Positions 1-9,865 of a DNA stretch of 64,000 nt are shown piece by piece. A program made the translations under genes and the position numbers. Origin of the DNA: Gymnothorax reevesii (Eukaryota; Chordata; Actinopteri; Anguilliformes; Muraenidae); the NCBI GenBank assembly GCA_029721435.1, contig CM056577.1:118046219-118110218 (forward strand), read 5' to 3'. The notes under the pieces are model-generated. The model worked only from the letters and a program-made list of their open reading frames with translations, ran no database searches and had not been told where the DNA came from. Numbering within the stretch: position 1 is the first letter of the stretch; the number at the start of each line of letters is the position of its first letter.

Positions 1-395
1 ATGTGTGGCGCATTATGAAGCGTAAAATACGACAACGGAGACCCCGGACTGTTGAACAACTTAAGCTGTACATCAGTTCCACCTGAAAACCTTCAAAAAT
101 TGGTCTCCTCAGTTCCCAAAAGTTTACTGAGTGTCGTTAAAAGGAAAGGCGATGTAACACAGTGGTAAAAAGGCCCCTGTGCCAAATTTTTTGCAATGTG
201 TTGCTGCCTTTAAATTCTAAGTTAATGATTATTTGCAAAAAAAAAAGTTTCTCTGTTTGAACATTAAACATCTTGTCTTTGCAGTGTATTCAATTGAATA
301 TAAGTTGAAAAGGATTTGCAAATCATTGTATTCTGTTTTTATCTACGATTTACATAACGTGCCAACTTCACTGGTTTTGGGTTTTGTATTTATAA
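1..395 (+). pseudogene. 3' end of a Tc1-like transposon with transposase C-terminal relic
   Basis: The window opens inside a Tc1/mariner element. Bases 18-74 read KRKIRQRRPRTVEQLKLYI, the C-terminal region of Tc1-like DDE transposases after the catalytic domain. This frame then hits a stop, and the remaining C-terminal tail, ending GDVTQW and stop at 166-168, continues in another frame, so at least one frameshift or deletion has occurred. Downstream is the 3' untranslated part with the stretch aaggatttgcaaatcattgt, then the terminal repeat near 358-390 (cgtgccaacttcactggttt). A second copy of this terminal segment lies at 26690-26856, and a near full-length minus-strand relative at 38003-39437. 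The catalytic part would lie left of the window. It is dead as a gene. Family membership is from remembered teleost Tc1 sequences, not from a search. Confidence 0.85.
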
Positions 396-1044
396 TAGCA
401 GTCGAGTTGTGGGTACAGTTGTCTGATGGGTCAGCTCACCTTAGCTTTGCAAATTCAACTTGTGGCTACGAGTCCTTGTGAATGTCTGACATCCTATGTA
501 AGGAATCGATGGGGAATTGCGCAATCAAACGCTTTGCATAGCGTATGTGCGACTAGATAGAACAAAATTAACTGCCTTCAGCTTATTGTTTTGCTTGTAG
601 AATGATCTGGGGTAATTCCACCCCCAACTTCACATTTTTCATCACAGACATAAATGTAAAGGCCTTAGAAAAAAGTCGTGGGGTTCCTTTCCTTTGGCCA
701 TTTCCCATGTTATGAATTTGGTCTGAATATGAGTTAAAATATCAAGGACTTTGCTAGAATTTAATACAACAATGAGAGTATACAATTTGTATTTAATGGG
801 GCAAAACCACCCCCTCCCTCAAACAAGTCAGTGGCAAAAAAGTTTGAGAAAATGAAACTAATTGCCTAAATTAATGCAAACAGGTCGAACAATGACTGGA
901 TTTTTTAAAGTTAGTACAGGGTCACGGAATCAATATTTGCCTTGAGGCTCCAGTTATCACCATAACAGCTCTTCTGAACCCAACAAGTAAAGTTTGCAAC
1001 ACTGGAAAGTATGTCCATTTCAACTAGAAATTAAAAATCTATCA

Positions 1045-1630
1045 ATCCATTCTCGATACCCCCTTATTCCTCATTAGGGTGACAGGGGGAGCTGGAGCCT
1101 GTTCCAGCTGAATAGGGGCGAAAGGCGGGGACCCACCCTGGCAACACATTCTCATCCCGTACTCGTCATGTCTTGACGCTACTTGCCCAAACGTCGATAT
1201 ACGAGGCAGAAGGAAGCTTTTGGCGTCATTATTTGAGGGTTAGGGTTTGGGTTAAGGGTAGGGGATAGGGTTCGTTTTACACAGGCGTTGATAAAGACCG
1301 CTAAAACTGACCTTTTGCCTCATATATCGACGCTTGGTCACGTAGCGTCAATATATGACACGTCGGAATGAGAATGGGCTCACCCTGGACAGCTCGCCAA
1401 TCCATCGCAGGGCGCACACACCATTCACACACCATTCGCTCTCATGCACATGCCTATAGGCAATTTAGCATCTCCAATTAGCCTAATATGCATGTCTTTG
1501 GACTGTGGGAAGAAACTGTTGTTCCCGGAGAAACCCACGCGAACACAGGGACAGCGTGCAAACTTTACACAGAAAGGCCCCAGGCTGGATTCGAACCCAT
1601 GACCGTCTTGCTGTGAGGCGGCAATGCTAA
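1045..1630 (+). repeat. Teleost dispersed repeat, copy 1, split by a MITE
   Basis: Matches the widespread fish repeat that runs from a cccgcttattcc-like start through ccaatccatcgcagggcgca and ggactgtgggaagaaac to cttgctgtgagg. The copy is plus-oriented and interrupted at 1142-1380 by another element; removing that insert and one duplicated octamer joins the flanks cleanly. Other copies in the window: 9285-9865 (-), 11695-12000 (-), 20895-21228 (+), 44040-44375 (-), 50035-50313 (+) and a possible fragment at 37500-37740. I do not know its repeat-library name. Confidence 0.85.
1142..1380. mobile_element. 239-bp MITE with 8-bp target duplication (hAT-like)
   Basis: Lies inside the dispersed repeat. 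The octamer caccctgg is present at both edges (1134-1141 and 1381-1388). Ends are inverted: cattctcatcccg near 1147 and cggaatgagaatg near 1363-1375 pair at 12 of 13 positions. The centre holds telomere-like ggttagggtttgggttaag text (about 1238-1270). An 8-bp duplication is typical of hAT elements, so a non-autonomous hAT derivative is the likely class; no coding capacity. Confidence 0.8.
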
Positions 1631-2108
1631 GAGAAATTAGAGATATTATGTAAAATATATTTATAAACTCTATATACAGAATAGTGTTGTGGGGCAATTT
1701 CACACCCCGGGGGGTGGAATTTCCCTGAGCGCATGGCCTACTGCACCAGGTATAGCAAGAAAATGGAATGTATGTGTTTTTATTTGTGGGGCCTATTACT
1801 TCTATTTATTCATACATTAAAATAAAATAATAACTCAAGTGGATGCTCAAGTATCCAATGAAAAATACCCTCCACTTTGTAAGTCCAAATGCTACACTTT
1901 CCTAGGCGATTTTCAGGGATAATTCATGAGTCAGCCCGGGACCTGTCAACTCTATCCTGTAGCTGACTAAGACGGCTCAGCCGATCAGAAGAATGCTTAC
2001 TGGATGTCATGGTAGGTGTGGATTCCTCATGAACGCAGACCTCTGGGGTGCACTAAACTGGAAAAGAAAGGGTGTGGAATTGCCCCGGGGGTGGAATTAC
2101 CCCAGATC

Positions 2109-2668
2109 GCCCAACTGTCTCGCTCTGCATGCATGCGGTTGTAGCTGTACTGTTATATACCCTCTGTTCAGGAAGAAATTTTACTATAAGCTCCTGATAA
2201 CCATTTCTTCCGAAATGAAACAATTCCAACTGCAAGCGACTAAATGAGCTGATAGCAGAAAAGGCAAACGGTCTAAGCGTTGCTTGTGTGGAATTCGCGA
2301 ATCGATAACTTGTACCGGGAAAAATTCTGAATCCATTTTTCACTTTTTCAGCTTGAAATTAGCCAGAACGGTTTTTAAGTGCATTCCTGACCGTAGTCTG
2401 TTCGTGGACACAGACTCCTATTTGAGGCATTGCGCTGACAAGCAAGCTTTAGCAAGCTTTATAAAGCTTTAGTCTTTATATGACAGGTTAATTATCACCA
2501 TTATCGTCACATGTACTACTGCCGTTTACATGACAACGCGAGTCCATGAACTTCGGGGGTGAACACTGGGGCGGAGTATGAAAGGAGGGGTGGATCTGTA
2601 TTCGTTTACACTTCAAAATCAACAACCTCTCAACTTGTTTTTTCCCACTTCGCTGACTATAACTTTAA
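2109..2668. other. Single-copy stretch, no gene seen
   Basis: Short open frames on both strands have no recognisable domains. A local triplication of agcttt-type text occurs near 2438-2470 (caagctttagcaagcttt). Nothing else identified. Confidence 0.4.
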
Positions 2669-2855
2669 CTCACCTGGGGGGGTATACTACCAAGCTGGCT
2701 TTGTGATTAAGCCTGACTTCAGCACTTAGTAAAAACCAGGAACCTCTTCAATTCTGGAACATGGACTAAAGTAAAAGGAGCTGCTCCGGGTTTTACTTTA
2801 GCTTAAAGTCAGGCTTAGTCACAAAGCCAGCTTCATAGTACACCCCCCTGGTGAG
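2669..2855. mobile_element. Palindromic MITE, 187 bp
   Basis: The two arms pair over about 50 bases: the left arm carries aagctggctttgtgattaag (from about 2691), the right arm cttagtcacaaagccagctt (about 2814-2833). Outer ends ctcacctgggggg / cccccctggtgag are also inverted. A non-autonomous fold-back element of a kind common in fish; superfamily not determined and no clear target duplication. Confidence 0.75.
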
Positions 2856-3177
2856 ACCAATGAACTTTTGTAAAATGAACTGTGGCGAGTTCTAATTTAT
2901 GCCTGAGAGGACCAAGCAGCCAATGACCTTATAAAGCTATTAAACTACAGGACAGACTCCTGACTTTTTAGGCAAATGGTGAACACAACAGTTGATTTGA
3001 CTTCTTTTTTTTTTTTTTTTAGTGTTCACTGCTTTTTATAGCACACTTAAAAATTTAGGAACGTATAATTTAATGATTTTTCTTAGAATCTTCATATGGA
3101 ATGCTATTTGAGTCAATTTAAAGAATGAAAAAAGAAATACATACTTACATAAATTGCCAATAGAATAAATGCTCATA
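2856..3177. other. Single-copy AT-rich stretch with poly-T
   Basis: No gene. Contains a T-run at about 3004-3020. Otherwise unremarkable. Confidence 0.4.
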
Positions 3178-4360
3178 TAAACTAGGCTTATGCCGTTGGA
3201 GGCGATGGCTTGGGGTATATTGCGTTAACATGTTAATGAGTTTTTGGCCCCTGGTGGTCAATCTAGAAATTGTAAATTATCCAAAATCAAATCAATTCTT
3301 CCTCTTTATGATACTTACTTATATGCAAAACCTGAAATTTCTAATTGAAATAGTACTGAAGTTATCGCGTTAAAACGTAGGGCGGCGGCGGCAGCGGCAG
3401 CGGTCGGACCAAAAACATAATTTGGCGTTCCGGGGATATATTTAATGAAGCAGTAAATGTATAAATAAATGTAAATAAAAAAGGGTTTTTATTTAAAAAA
3501 AGGACATTTTTCAACGACATTTTTCTATTTTTAATTTCTCAGAACTTTTATGTCATAACACCTTATTAACCGCTTTGCGTAGAATACAAATAATGCCATT
3601 TTTTCCCTCTTATGCGCGAGCCTATTTAGGCTTTATAACTCACTATTTGTGTCACAGAGACTCTGGAAAACTAGGCTTATGCCGTCGGAGGCGACGGCTT
3701 GGGGTATATCCCCGAACGCCCCCAATCCTCCAATTCCCCAATCCTTGAATAGACCCAATACAATATAAAGCCCCTCAGGTCATGACCTTTCATTTGAACT
3801 TAATTTCAGGTCAATCGGACTAATGGTTCTGAAGATATGGCCAAAATGGTAATTTTCCATCTCAAAGCGCCACCTGGTGGCAAAAGTTTGAATCATACAG
3901 GTATGATGTCATCATGTGACATGTTGTGAGGTCATGACCTTGCAGTTGCACATAATTTCATGTCAATTGGACTAATGAGTCCCAAGATATGGCAAAAATG
4001 GTGAATTTTTTGTGACAAAGCTCCACCTTCTGTCAAAATTTTGAACCAAACAGGTATAATGTCCTCGTTGGACACATTCTCAGGTCATGACCTTTCATTT
4101 GCACTTGATTTGAAGTGAATCGGACAAATATCTCCAGAGATATGATAAAAACAGTGATTTTTTCAGTTTTTGGCCCCTGGTGGCCAATCTAGAAATTGTT
4201 AATAGTCTAAAATCGAATCACTTCTTCCTGTTTATGATACTTACTTATATGCAAAGCTTGGAATTTCTAATTGAAATATTACTGAAGTTATCGCGTTAAC
4301 ATGTAGGGCGGCGCGGTGGCGGTGGCGGTCGGACGAAAAACATAATATCCCCAGGACGCC
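3178..4360. repeat. Complex of duplicated dispersed-repeat modules
   Basis: Three repeated modules are interleaved. Module A (ctaggcttatgccgt ... ggcttggggtatat) occurs at about 3178-3220 and 3668-3710. Module B, about 195 bases starting tttttggcccctggtgg and ending in a GGC-rich block plus cataat, occurs at 3241-3440 and 4167-4358. Module C is a 152-153-bp tandem unit starting aggtcatgacc at 3777, 3929 and 4082, the third copy running into module B. This looks like one and a half copies of a larger repeated family. No coding capacity; the GGC-rich blocks at 3380-3402 and 4308-4331 differ in length between copies. Confidence 0.75.
3777..4166 (+). repeat. 152-bp tandem repeat, 2.5 units
   Basis: Units begin at 3777, 3929 and 4082 with aggtcatgacctt, followed by conserved text near ggtcaatcggactaatg and agatatgg. 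Units 1 and 2 are complete and unit 3 is about 85 bases before module B takes over. Divergence between units is high, so the array is old. Confidence 0.75.
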
Positions 4361-5125
4361 ATTTAATTATTCCAGTGAAGCGCGAAATTTGGAAATTCAA
4401 TTACAGAATTATTTATTTTTAAATTTCTGAATTTACGGACGCCAACGTCTATATCTGCACAAAGGGCTTAATTTATTTCATGGGACTTTTCTTTCCTAAC
4501 ACCATGTTTATTTCCCTAATTTATTTTTTATTTCAAATAAGTGGGGCATAGTTATCTTGGAGATTTACACCAAATCAATAGATTTAGATCAAGAACAGCA
4601 CAAAATCATTGAATATACAGTCCCTGAAGGCCACAAAAATTCCAGGTGGATGGACTGTAGCCTAATGGTTGTTGTTAATTGTTCATCTCTGTATGATGCC
4701 AGAGTCTCGGAGAAAAGCATCTCAGAATTATTGAATGAGGCTGTTAACTGCCTTGATTGCGATGTGGCTGCCACCTCCTGCAGCTTCCGAAATGGGTACC
4801 CCAACCTCACGCACCCATGTCCGAGATAGGTAACATAAGCTAGCAACTGATAATTCATAAAGTCAGGGTTCTCTGCGTGAATGTAGCTAGCCTACTGACT
4901 GCCTGCAAACACAATGAGTTTAATGATTGTGATTATTCTGTTTCGATGTCCGTTAGACTGTTGATGTGATTGACAACATTTGGTAAAAGTCTGGTGCACC
5001 ATGATCCAGAGATATGAGATTGGAAACATGTCCTAATCTATTAATCATTACCACAATGCCATGTTGACAGTATACCAGAGACTTTCAGTGACCTCCGAAC
5101 TTAGTCTGCCTAATACCCTTGTGTT
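4361..5125. other. Single-copy stretch with an unassigned 91-codon open frame
   Basis: No recognised gene. A plus-strand frame is open from 4557 (TTG; open further upstream) to a stop at 4827-4829. Its composition is not low-complexity (for example the run VSEKSISELLNEAVNCLDCD), but I recognise no domain, and the opposite strand is open over much the same interval. It could be chance or a fragment of a retrocopy or transposon. The rest of the stretch shows nothing. Confidence 0.3.
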
Positions 5126-5139
5126 TTGCTCTGTTCTTC

Positions 5140-5171
5140 AGTTCTGTGTATGTGTGTGTGTGTGTGTGTGT
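5140..5171. repeat. (GT)n microsatellite
   Basis: tgtgtatgtgtgtgtgtgtg and continuing, about 30 bases. Confidence 0.95.
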
Positions 5172-6334
5172 TTGGACACCAATCAGCCATAAAACCTCTG
5201 ACAGTTGAAGTGAATACCATTTATTTGTGGCATCTGTCAAAGGATGCAATACATCAGGCAGCAAGTGAACAGTCAGTTCTTGAAGTTGATGTGCCGGAAG
5301 CAGGACAAATGGACAAGCATAAGGATTTGAGTGATTCTTGACTGAGGCTATATTGTGATGGCTTTATGAATGGGTTGGAGCATCTCCAAGATGGCTAGTC
5401 TTATGGGGCCGTCATGGCAAGCATTGATTATTGACCACCAAAGTCTCCAAAAGTGACCACCAAAAGTGCCTTCATGGGTAGTGAGAGGAACTGGACCATG
5501 GAGCGATGGAACGAGGGGGCCTTGTCTAACTAGTCACATTTTCATATCATGTGAATGGGCAGGTGCATGTGCATTGTTTACCTGAGGAAGATATGGCTCC
5601 AGTATGCACTATGAGAAGAAGGCAAGCCAACGGAGGCTGTGTGTTACTCTGGGCAGTGTACTGCCATGGGTCCTATTCATGTGAATATGCTTTCTACTTT
5701 GACACGTGCCACCAACCTAAACTTTGTTGCAGACCAAGTATACTCCTTCAAAGCAATAGTATACATGCACACACACACACACACATATATAAACGTATGT
5801 ACACAAATGTCTGTGTGTGCACGTATGTGTGGGTAGGTGTTGGGTCGTACAAGGTGCTGACTTGCATGGAGACAGGCTTATGCACTATTGCAGCTGGAAT
5901 ATTAGCGTGCGCCTCGCGGCTGTTTGTTATTTTTCTCTCGATTATTGTTTCCCGCTGGCTCATAATAACGATTTATTCACTCAAATGCATTGTGCAGCAT
6001 CCATCCCATTTGTTTTAATCTTTCTACGATTTGTTATGGTGCCATTTTGTGACGCGCAGCTTTTTCGGGTTGCCGTCGACAGATTGTCACGCCAATAAAG
6101 CGGCCACTGATTGAAAGAGGGGAATGGAAAAGGCGATGAGCGGAGATGATGAATGTAACGCTGGCTTCAGTGCTGTGGGAGAGTTTGGGAAGTGCAGAGA
6201 GACTGTTGAGGAGCGGGACGAGAAGGGCGCGTATGAGGGAGGTGAACTCTGAGTCAGTCATCTATTTTCATTATGGGGGGTAAACTGGAATTAGCTTGTC
6301 TGTTCATCTGTCCATCTTACCGTTCGTCTTTGGA
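5172..6334. other. Single-copy stretch with CA/GT tracts, no gene seen
   Basis: Contains a (CA)n tract at about 5764-5788 and a GT-rich tract at 5810-5838. An open frame spanning 5551-6018 is largely carried by the CA tract and is not credible as a gene. Nothing else recognised. Confidence 0.4.
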
Positions 6335-6672
6335 CGCAAATTTCTCCCGAGTTTTTTTCCTAAACCACATGGTGATTTTTTTTTTTCAAACTTAGCATGC
6401 ATTATCATCGCCATGAAAACCTGAGCGTCTGCAATTTGATAAGGTCCAACGTATTTTCATGGACATTTAGCCATTTTTCGACATAAGAAATTTATTACTG
6501 AGGCGAATTTTGTCCAGAGTGTTTTTCATAAACCATAAGGTGAATCGTTTTCAAACTTGGCATGCGTTAAAATCACAACGAGAGCACATGCACCTGCAAT
6601 TTTGAAAGTGATTTGATGCAGTTTCATGGAGATTCAGTGGTTTTCAGGCTTTGAAAATTCATCAATGGGGCA
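6335..6672 (+). repeat. Pair of ~169-bp tandem repeat units
   Basis: Two adjacent diverged units offset by 169 bases: taaaccacatggtgat at 6361 and taaaccataaggtgaat at 6530, both followed by ttcaaactt(a/g)gcatgc, a ctgcaattt block and a ttttcatgga block. It resembles a dispersed fish family with internal tandem units, like those at 3777, 17326 and 47662, but the sequences are not the same family. Confidence 0.6.
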
Positions 6673-9284
6673 TTCATTTGAGTGCATAGTATATGGTAAT
6701 GGCTACTTCAGTTGAATCCCACGCTGAATTTGGGGGGTATTTTAGTCCCGTCTGGGACAGGCACATCTCTCGTTAATTTTTACAAAGCCGCTGAGCAGTA
6801 CTCGCCCACTGCAGGTTTGACATCTGAGGTCACATTAACATTATATGTAGATGTTCTGTGAGAACACCTCACATGCTCCACTGCAGGTGTTTAAAGATGT
6901 TTTCCTAAAGGGCAGGGCTGAAGGAAAACTCGAAACAAAGCCCTAGATTCTGTAAGACATTTTTCTGGCTGAATGTAGAACGTGCATAATATAATTATCC
7001 TGAGTACGATGGACAACCACTATAAATGAATATTGCTGTTATCAGGCGTTGGTTGAATTTGAGAATAAGAGGGAACTTGGATCTGCCTGTCATACAGTGC
7101 TGGTCATTCAAGCTCATTCTATAAACACAGATAATCGAGATTACACGGAAGACTCCGGTCTCAGGAGGTTGTGGTAAATGCTTGATTTTGTTGTCGTTTT
7201 AGCACTTAAGAGATGATCACTGCAGGCATCAAAATGATCTTAAACAGGAGGCCATTTTTCCTTTCCTTTCCACATTTCCTTGACCTCCAAAGAAAATGTC
7301 AAATGGATCAAATTGCTGGGAGATTTGGAGTTGGACTTATCCAACCGGATAATGAATGTCGTGTCCAGTTGACGTATTCTGCAGCAGAAGACTGTGGTTC
7401 ATATTCTGTGATTTCTCTCTTACTAGGTTTGCCTATGGTTCTTTGCTGGATGATGGCAGCGCGTGACCTAACTGCCCTCTTTCCTTCATAGAATTTGGAT
7501 GCTCCTTATCATGGCTATCAGCCAAACTATATCTGGTTCATGTTAGTTATCAAGGAAGGTTGATTGGTCTTCAGAGAATTTGGATGCACCTTCTCATCAA
7601 CAAAAGTGTCCCCGATTGAAAGGGAGCCAGAGGAGGAAAGGCTGCCAGTCTCTCTGTGCAGAGTTTGGCATCGCTGGTGTAGCATCCAGGTGTCAAATTT
7701 TCTTTTATGCAAAAGTGGTTCTTGAAATATGCAATCTATGCAAAATATGCGGTGGTGTAGAAGGCCGTAGAAGGAAATTCTGGGCCCATGAAAGAAACAT
7801 TTCCCTTAACCCTCCTTTTTAAAGCAGAATATGTGGACCTTCTGAAGTTGTATCCACCCCCATCCAGCCTGTGGGCTCCTGGAATCATCACTAACTTTTA
7901 CCCCACTAGCGTCAGGCCTTATTGTACCCAGCTGAGGGGGGTGGTAGGCCTTAAAGAATGGAACACCTAGAGTATATTGTAAATGATAGCGCAGCAGGTG
8001 CTTGATAGCGGCAGCATATCAAAATTCAGCGTATGCCAAGTGACATAAAGGAACCTTAGCATCGAGGAACCGTGCCAACATAGCCGCGGGGGAAAATGTC
8101 TGCGGCTCAGGGAGGAGTGAATCGTCTCTCAGCAGTGAAACGGATTTGAGATGTAAAGTTCTAACTCAGGATTTCCTGTACAGCGTGGGGCCTCCCGGTT
8201 GTGCATAAGACAAAGCTAATAGTCCCATAATTTTAGCGAACCTCTTGCCCCTTGCTTCGGGCAGTGGAGAGGGTGGGGGGTAGGGCAAGATGTGGCGGCT
8301 TTTAGAGTAGAATTATACAAAGTAATGAGCCTGTGCCCATCGGCTCGCACCAGCCAATTTGGATTCAGTGAGATTTTAATGTCTGCTTGTTACGGAGATT
8401 CTAGCCGACAAAATTCATTCCAATTTTATTCCAACCTACTAAGTGCTCTGTTGCTTAGGCCTATCTCCAAAGGATGCCAGCTAATGTAGCATGGGGCTGA
8501 CACTTGTATTAAGACCCATTACGCTGGATCAAGTACCGTTAAATCTTCTACGGCTAGATTAGTTGAGGGAGACATCGGAACGTTTGCCTCCGAAGACCGA
8601 AACCTCAATAGTGCGGAGAAGTGCCGAAACAGTCTAATCGCTATATTTTCTGAAAAAAGGAGAAAAAAAAGAGAAAAAAAATCAGCTTTATTCCATTTTT
8701 TGTGGGCTGGAGGTTGGGAAAAGGCCATAATGGCAGGTAATGAAGTGAGGCCTCTAGGTTCCAGCAGAACAAAGTTGGCAAAAGAGAACAAAATGGGCAG
8801 GAAAAGAGAAAAAAGTAGTTGAGGAAAAGGTGAAAGAAGGTCGCTGAGGTATGAGAAGTGGCTGAGCCACGTGGGGCGACATCATTTTAAGACATGAAGG
8901 CAATGGTATTGAAAATGACTTAAATTACCGGTGATTATAGGGTGTTGTTCAGCTTGGTGAAAGGAGTGAGTATAGTGTGCAACTAATGAAAATGACAGGA
9001 TAAAAAGAAGCTCTTATCTTAACTGACCTGCTCGGCAAGTGTTTTGGGGCAGGGCAGGTCGAGTCCACGATAAAGAAAGGAACTGATCGACGATAGTTCA
9101 TCAATGTCAAATCTGGCAGTTATAATAGCTCAGGGCGTGGAATGCCTATGGGATGATCTATTACTCAGCTGAAGATTTGTTGATGCTATGGCGCATTGAT
9201 CACTCATGCGATGCAATGTAATGAAGTCACTGAGCCCGCAAAGACGGAGAGAAACGAGGATTTAATGTGGCTCTCTGTATCGTC
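6673..9284. other. 2.6-kb single-copy stretch, no gene seen
   Basis: Short open frames on both strands (for example 7213-7491 plus, 8519-8791 minus) have no recognisable domain and no supporting splice structure. An A-rich tract lies at 8654-8682. No mobile-element termini recognised. Parts could be regulatory, but nothing in the sequence alone supports that. Confidence 0.4.
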
Positions 9285-9865
9285 ACGGGATGGTGGGTTG
9301 TTTCTGTGTATGAACTGTCTAATGTGACCTGGGGCTCCCCCCGTTGGCTTGAGTTTCCTCTCAACAGTCTCCTCCCACAGTCTAATGACATGCACGTCAA
9401 GCTAATTGCCCGTAGGTATGACTGCGTGTGTGAGCGACGTGTGATTCCTGCGGTGGGTTGATGAACTGCACTCACTGGGTGCATCTCAAAGCCTAGGCTG
9501 CGTCCTTCAAAAGCTGCATTTTAAGGGGTCCCGTCCACCATACAGACAATTAGGGTTCGAGATAAGGATAAATTTGGGGTTAGGGTTTGGTTTGGGGCTA
9601 GTTTATGGCTAGCTGTTAGAGTTAAGGTTAGGATGAGGGAAACCACCGACAATTAGCTTAAACCAAAGCTATTTAACAGAGATGAAATGATGTTGTGTCA
9701 GTTTGGCGGGTGGAACTTAGTGACAACCCCTTAAAAATGCAGCCTCGGCACTGAGATGCACCTGTTGTGTTCTTGTTTCATGTTCATTGTAATGATGCCA
9801 TTGGCTTTAGCCCGCCTTGACCCTTATAATTGGGATAAGTGGATTAGATAATGGGTCGGATGGAT
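9285..9865 (-). repeat. Teleost dispersed repeat, copy 2, split by a MITE
   Basis: Minus-oriented copy: tcctcccacagtctaatgac (9368-9387) is the reverse of the gactgtgggagga segment, and the far end gggataagtggatta (about 9832) is the usual start of the family. Interrupted at 9478-9762 by a different inverted-repeat element. More diverged than the 20.9-kb copy. Confidence 0.7.
9478..9762. mobile_element. MITE, 285 bp, inside the dispersed repeat
   Basis: Ends are inverted: ggtgcatctcaaagcc (9478) pairs with the reverse of ggcactgagatgcacc (9747-9762), and inner segments agctgcattttaaggggt (about 9509) and accccttaaaaatgcagcct (about 9726-9745) also pair. The centre carries degenerate telomere-like ggggttagggtttggtttgg text. 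Non-autonomous and no coding capacity. No clean target duplication found. Confidence 0.7.

Larger units (their letters stand above)
604..2108. mobile_element. 1.5-kb TIR element with GATC at both edges
   Basis: An 18-base perfect inverted repeat bounds this segment: tggggtaattccaccccc at 608-625 and its exact reverse complement at 2087-2104. Each is flanked outside by GATC (604-607 and 2105-2108), which is either a 4-bp target duplication or, because GATC is self-complementary, part of the terminal repeat. A diverged copy of the right terminus also sits inside at about 1708-1735. No transposase-like frame is visible, so the element looks non-autonomous. It contains a dispersed repeat (1045-1630) that in turn contains a MITE (1142-1380). 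Superfamily not assigned. Confidence 0.65.

Noticed and set aside
3777..4166. CRISPR array
   Set aside because: Units are 152 bases, diverged and contiguous without spacers; the genome is a fish.
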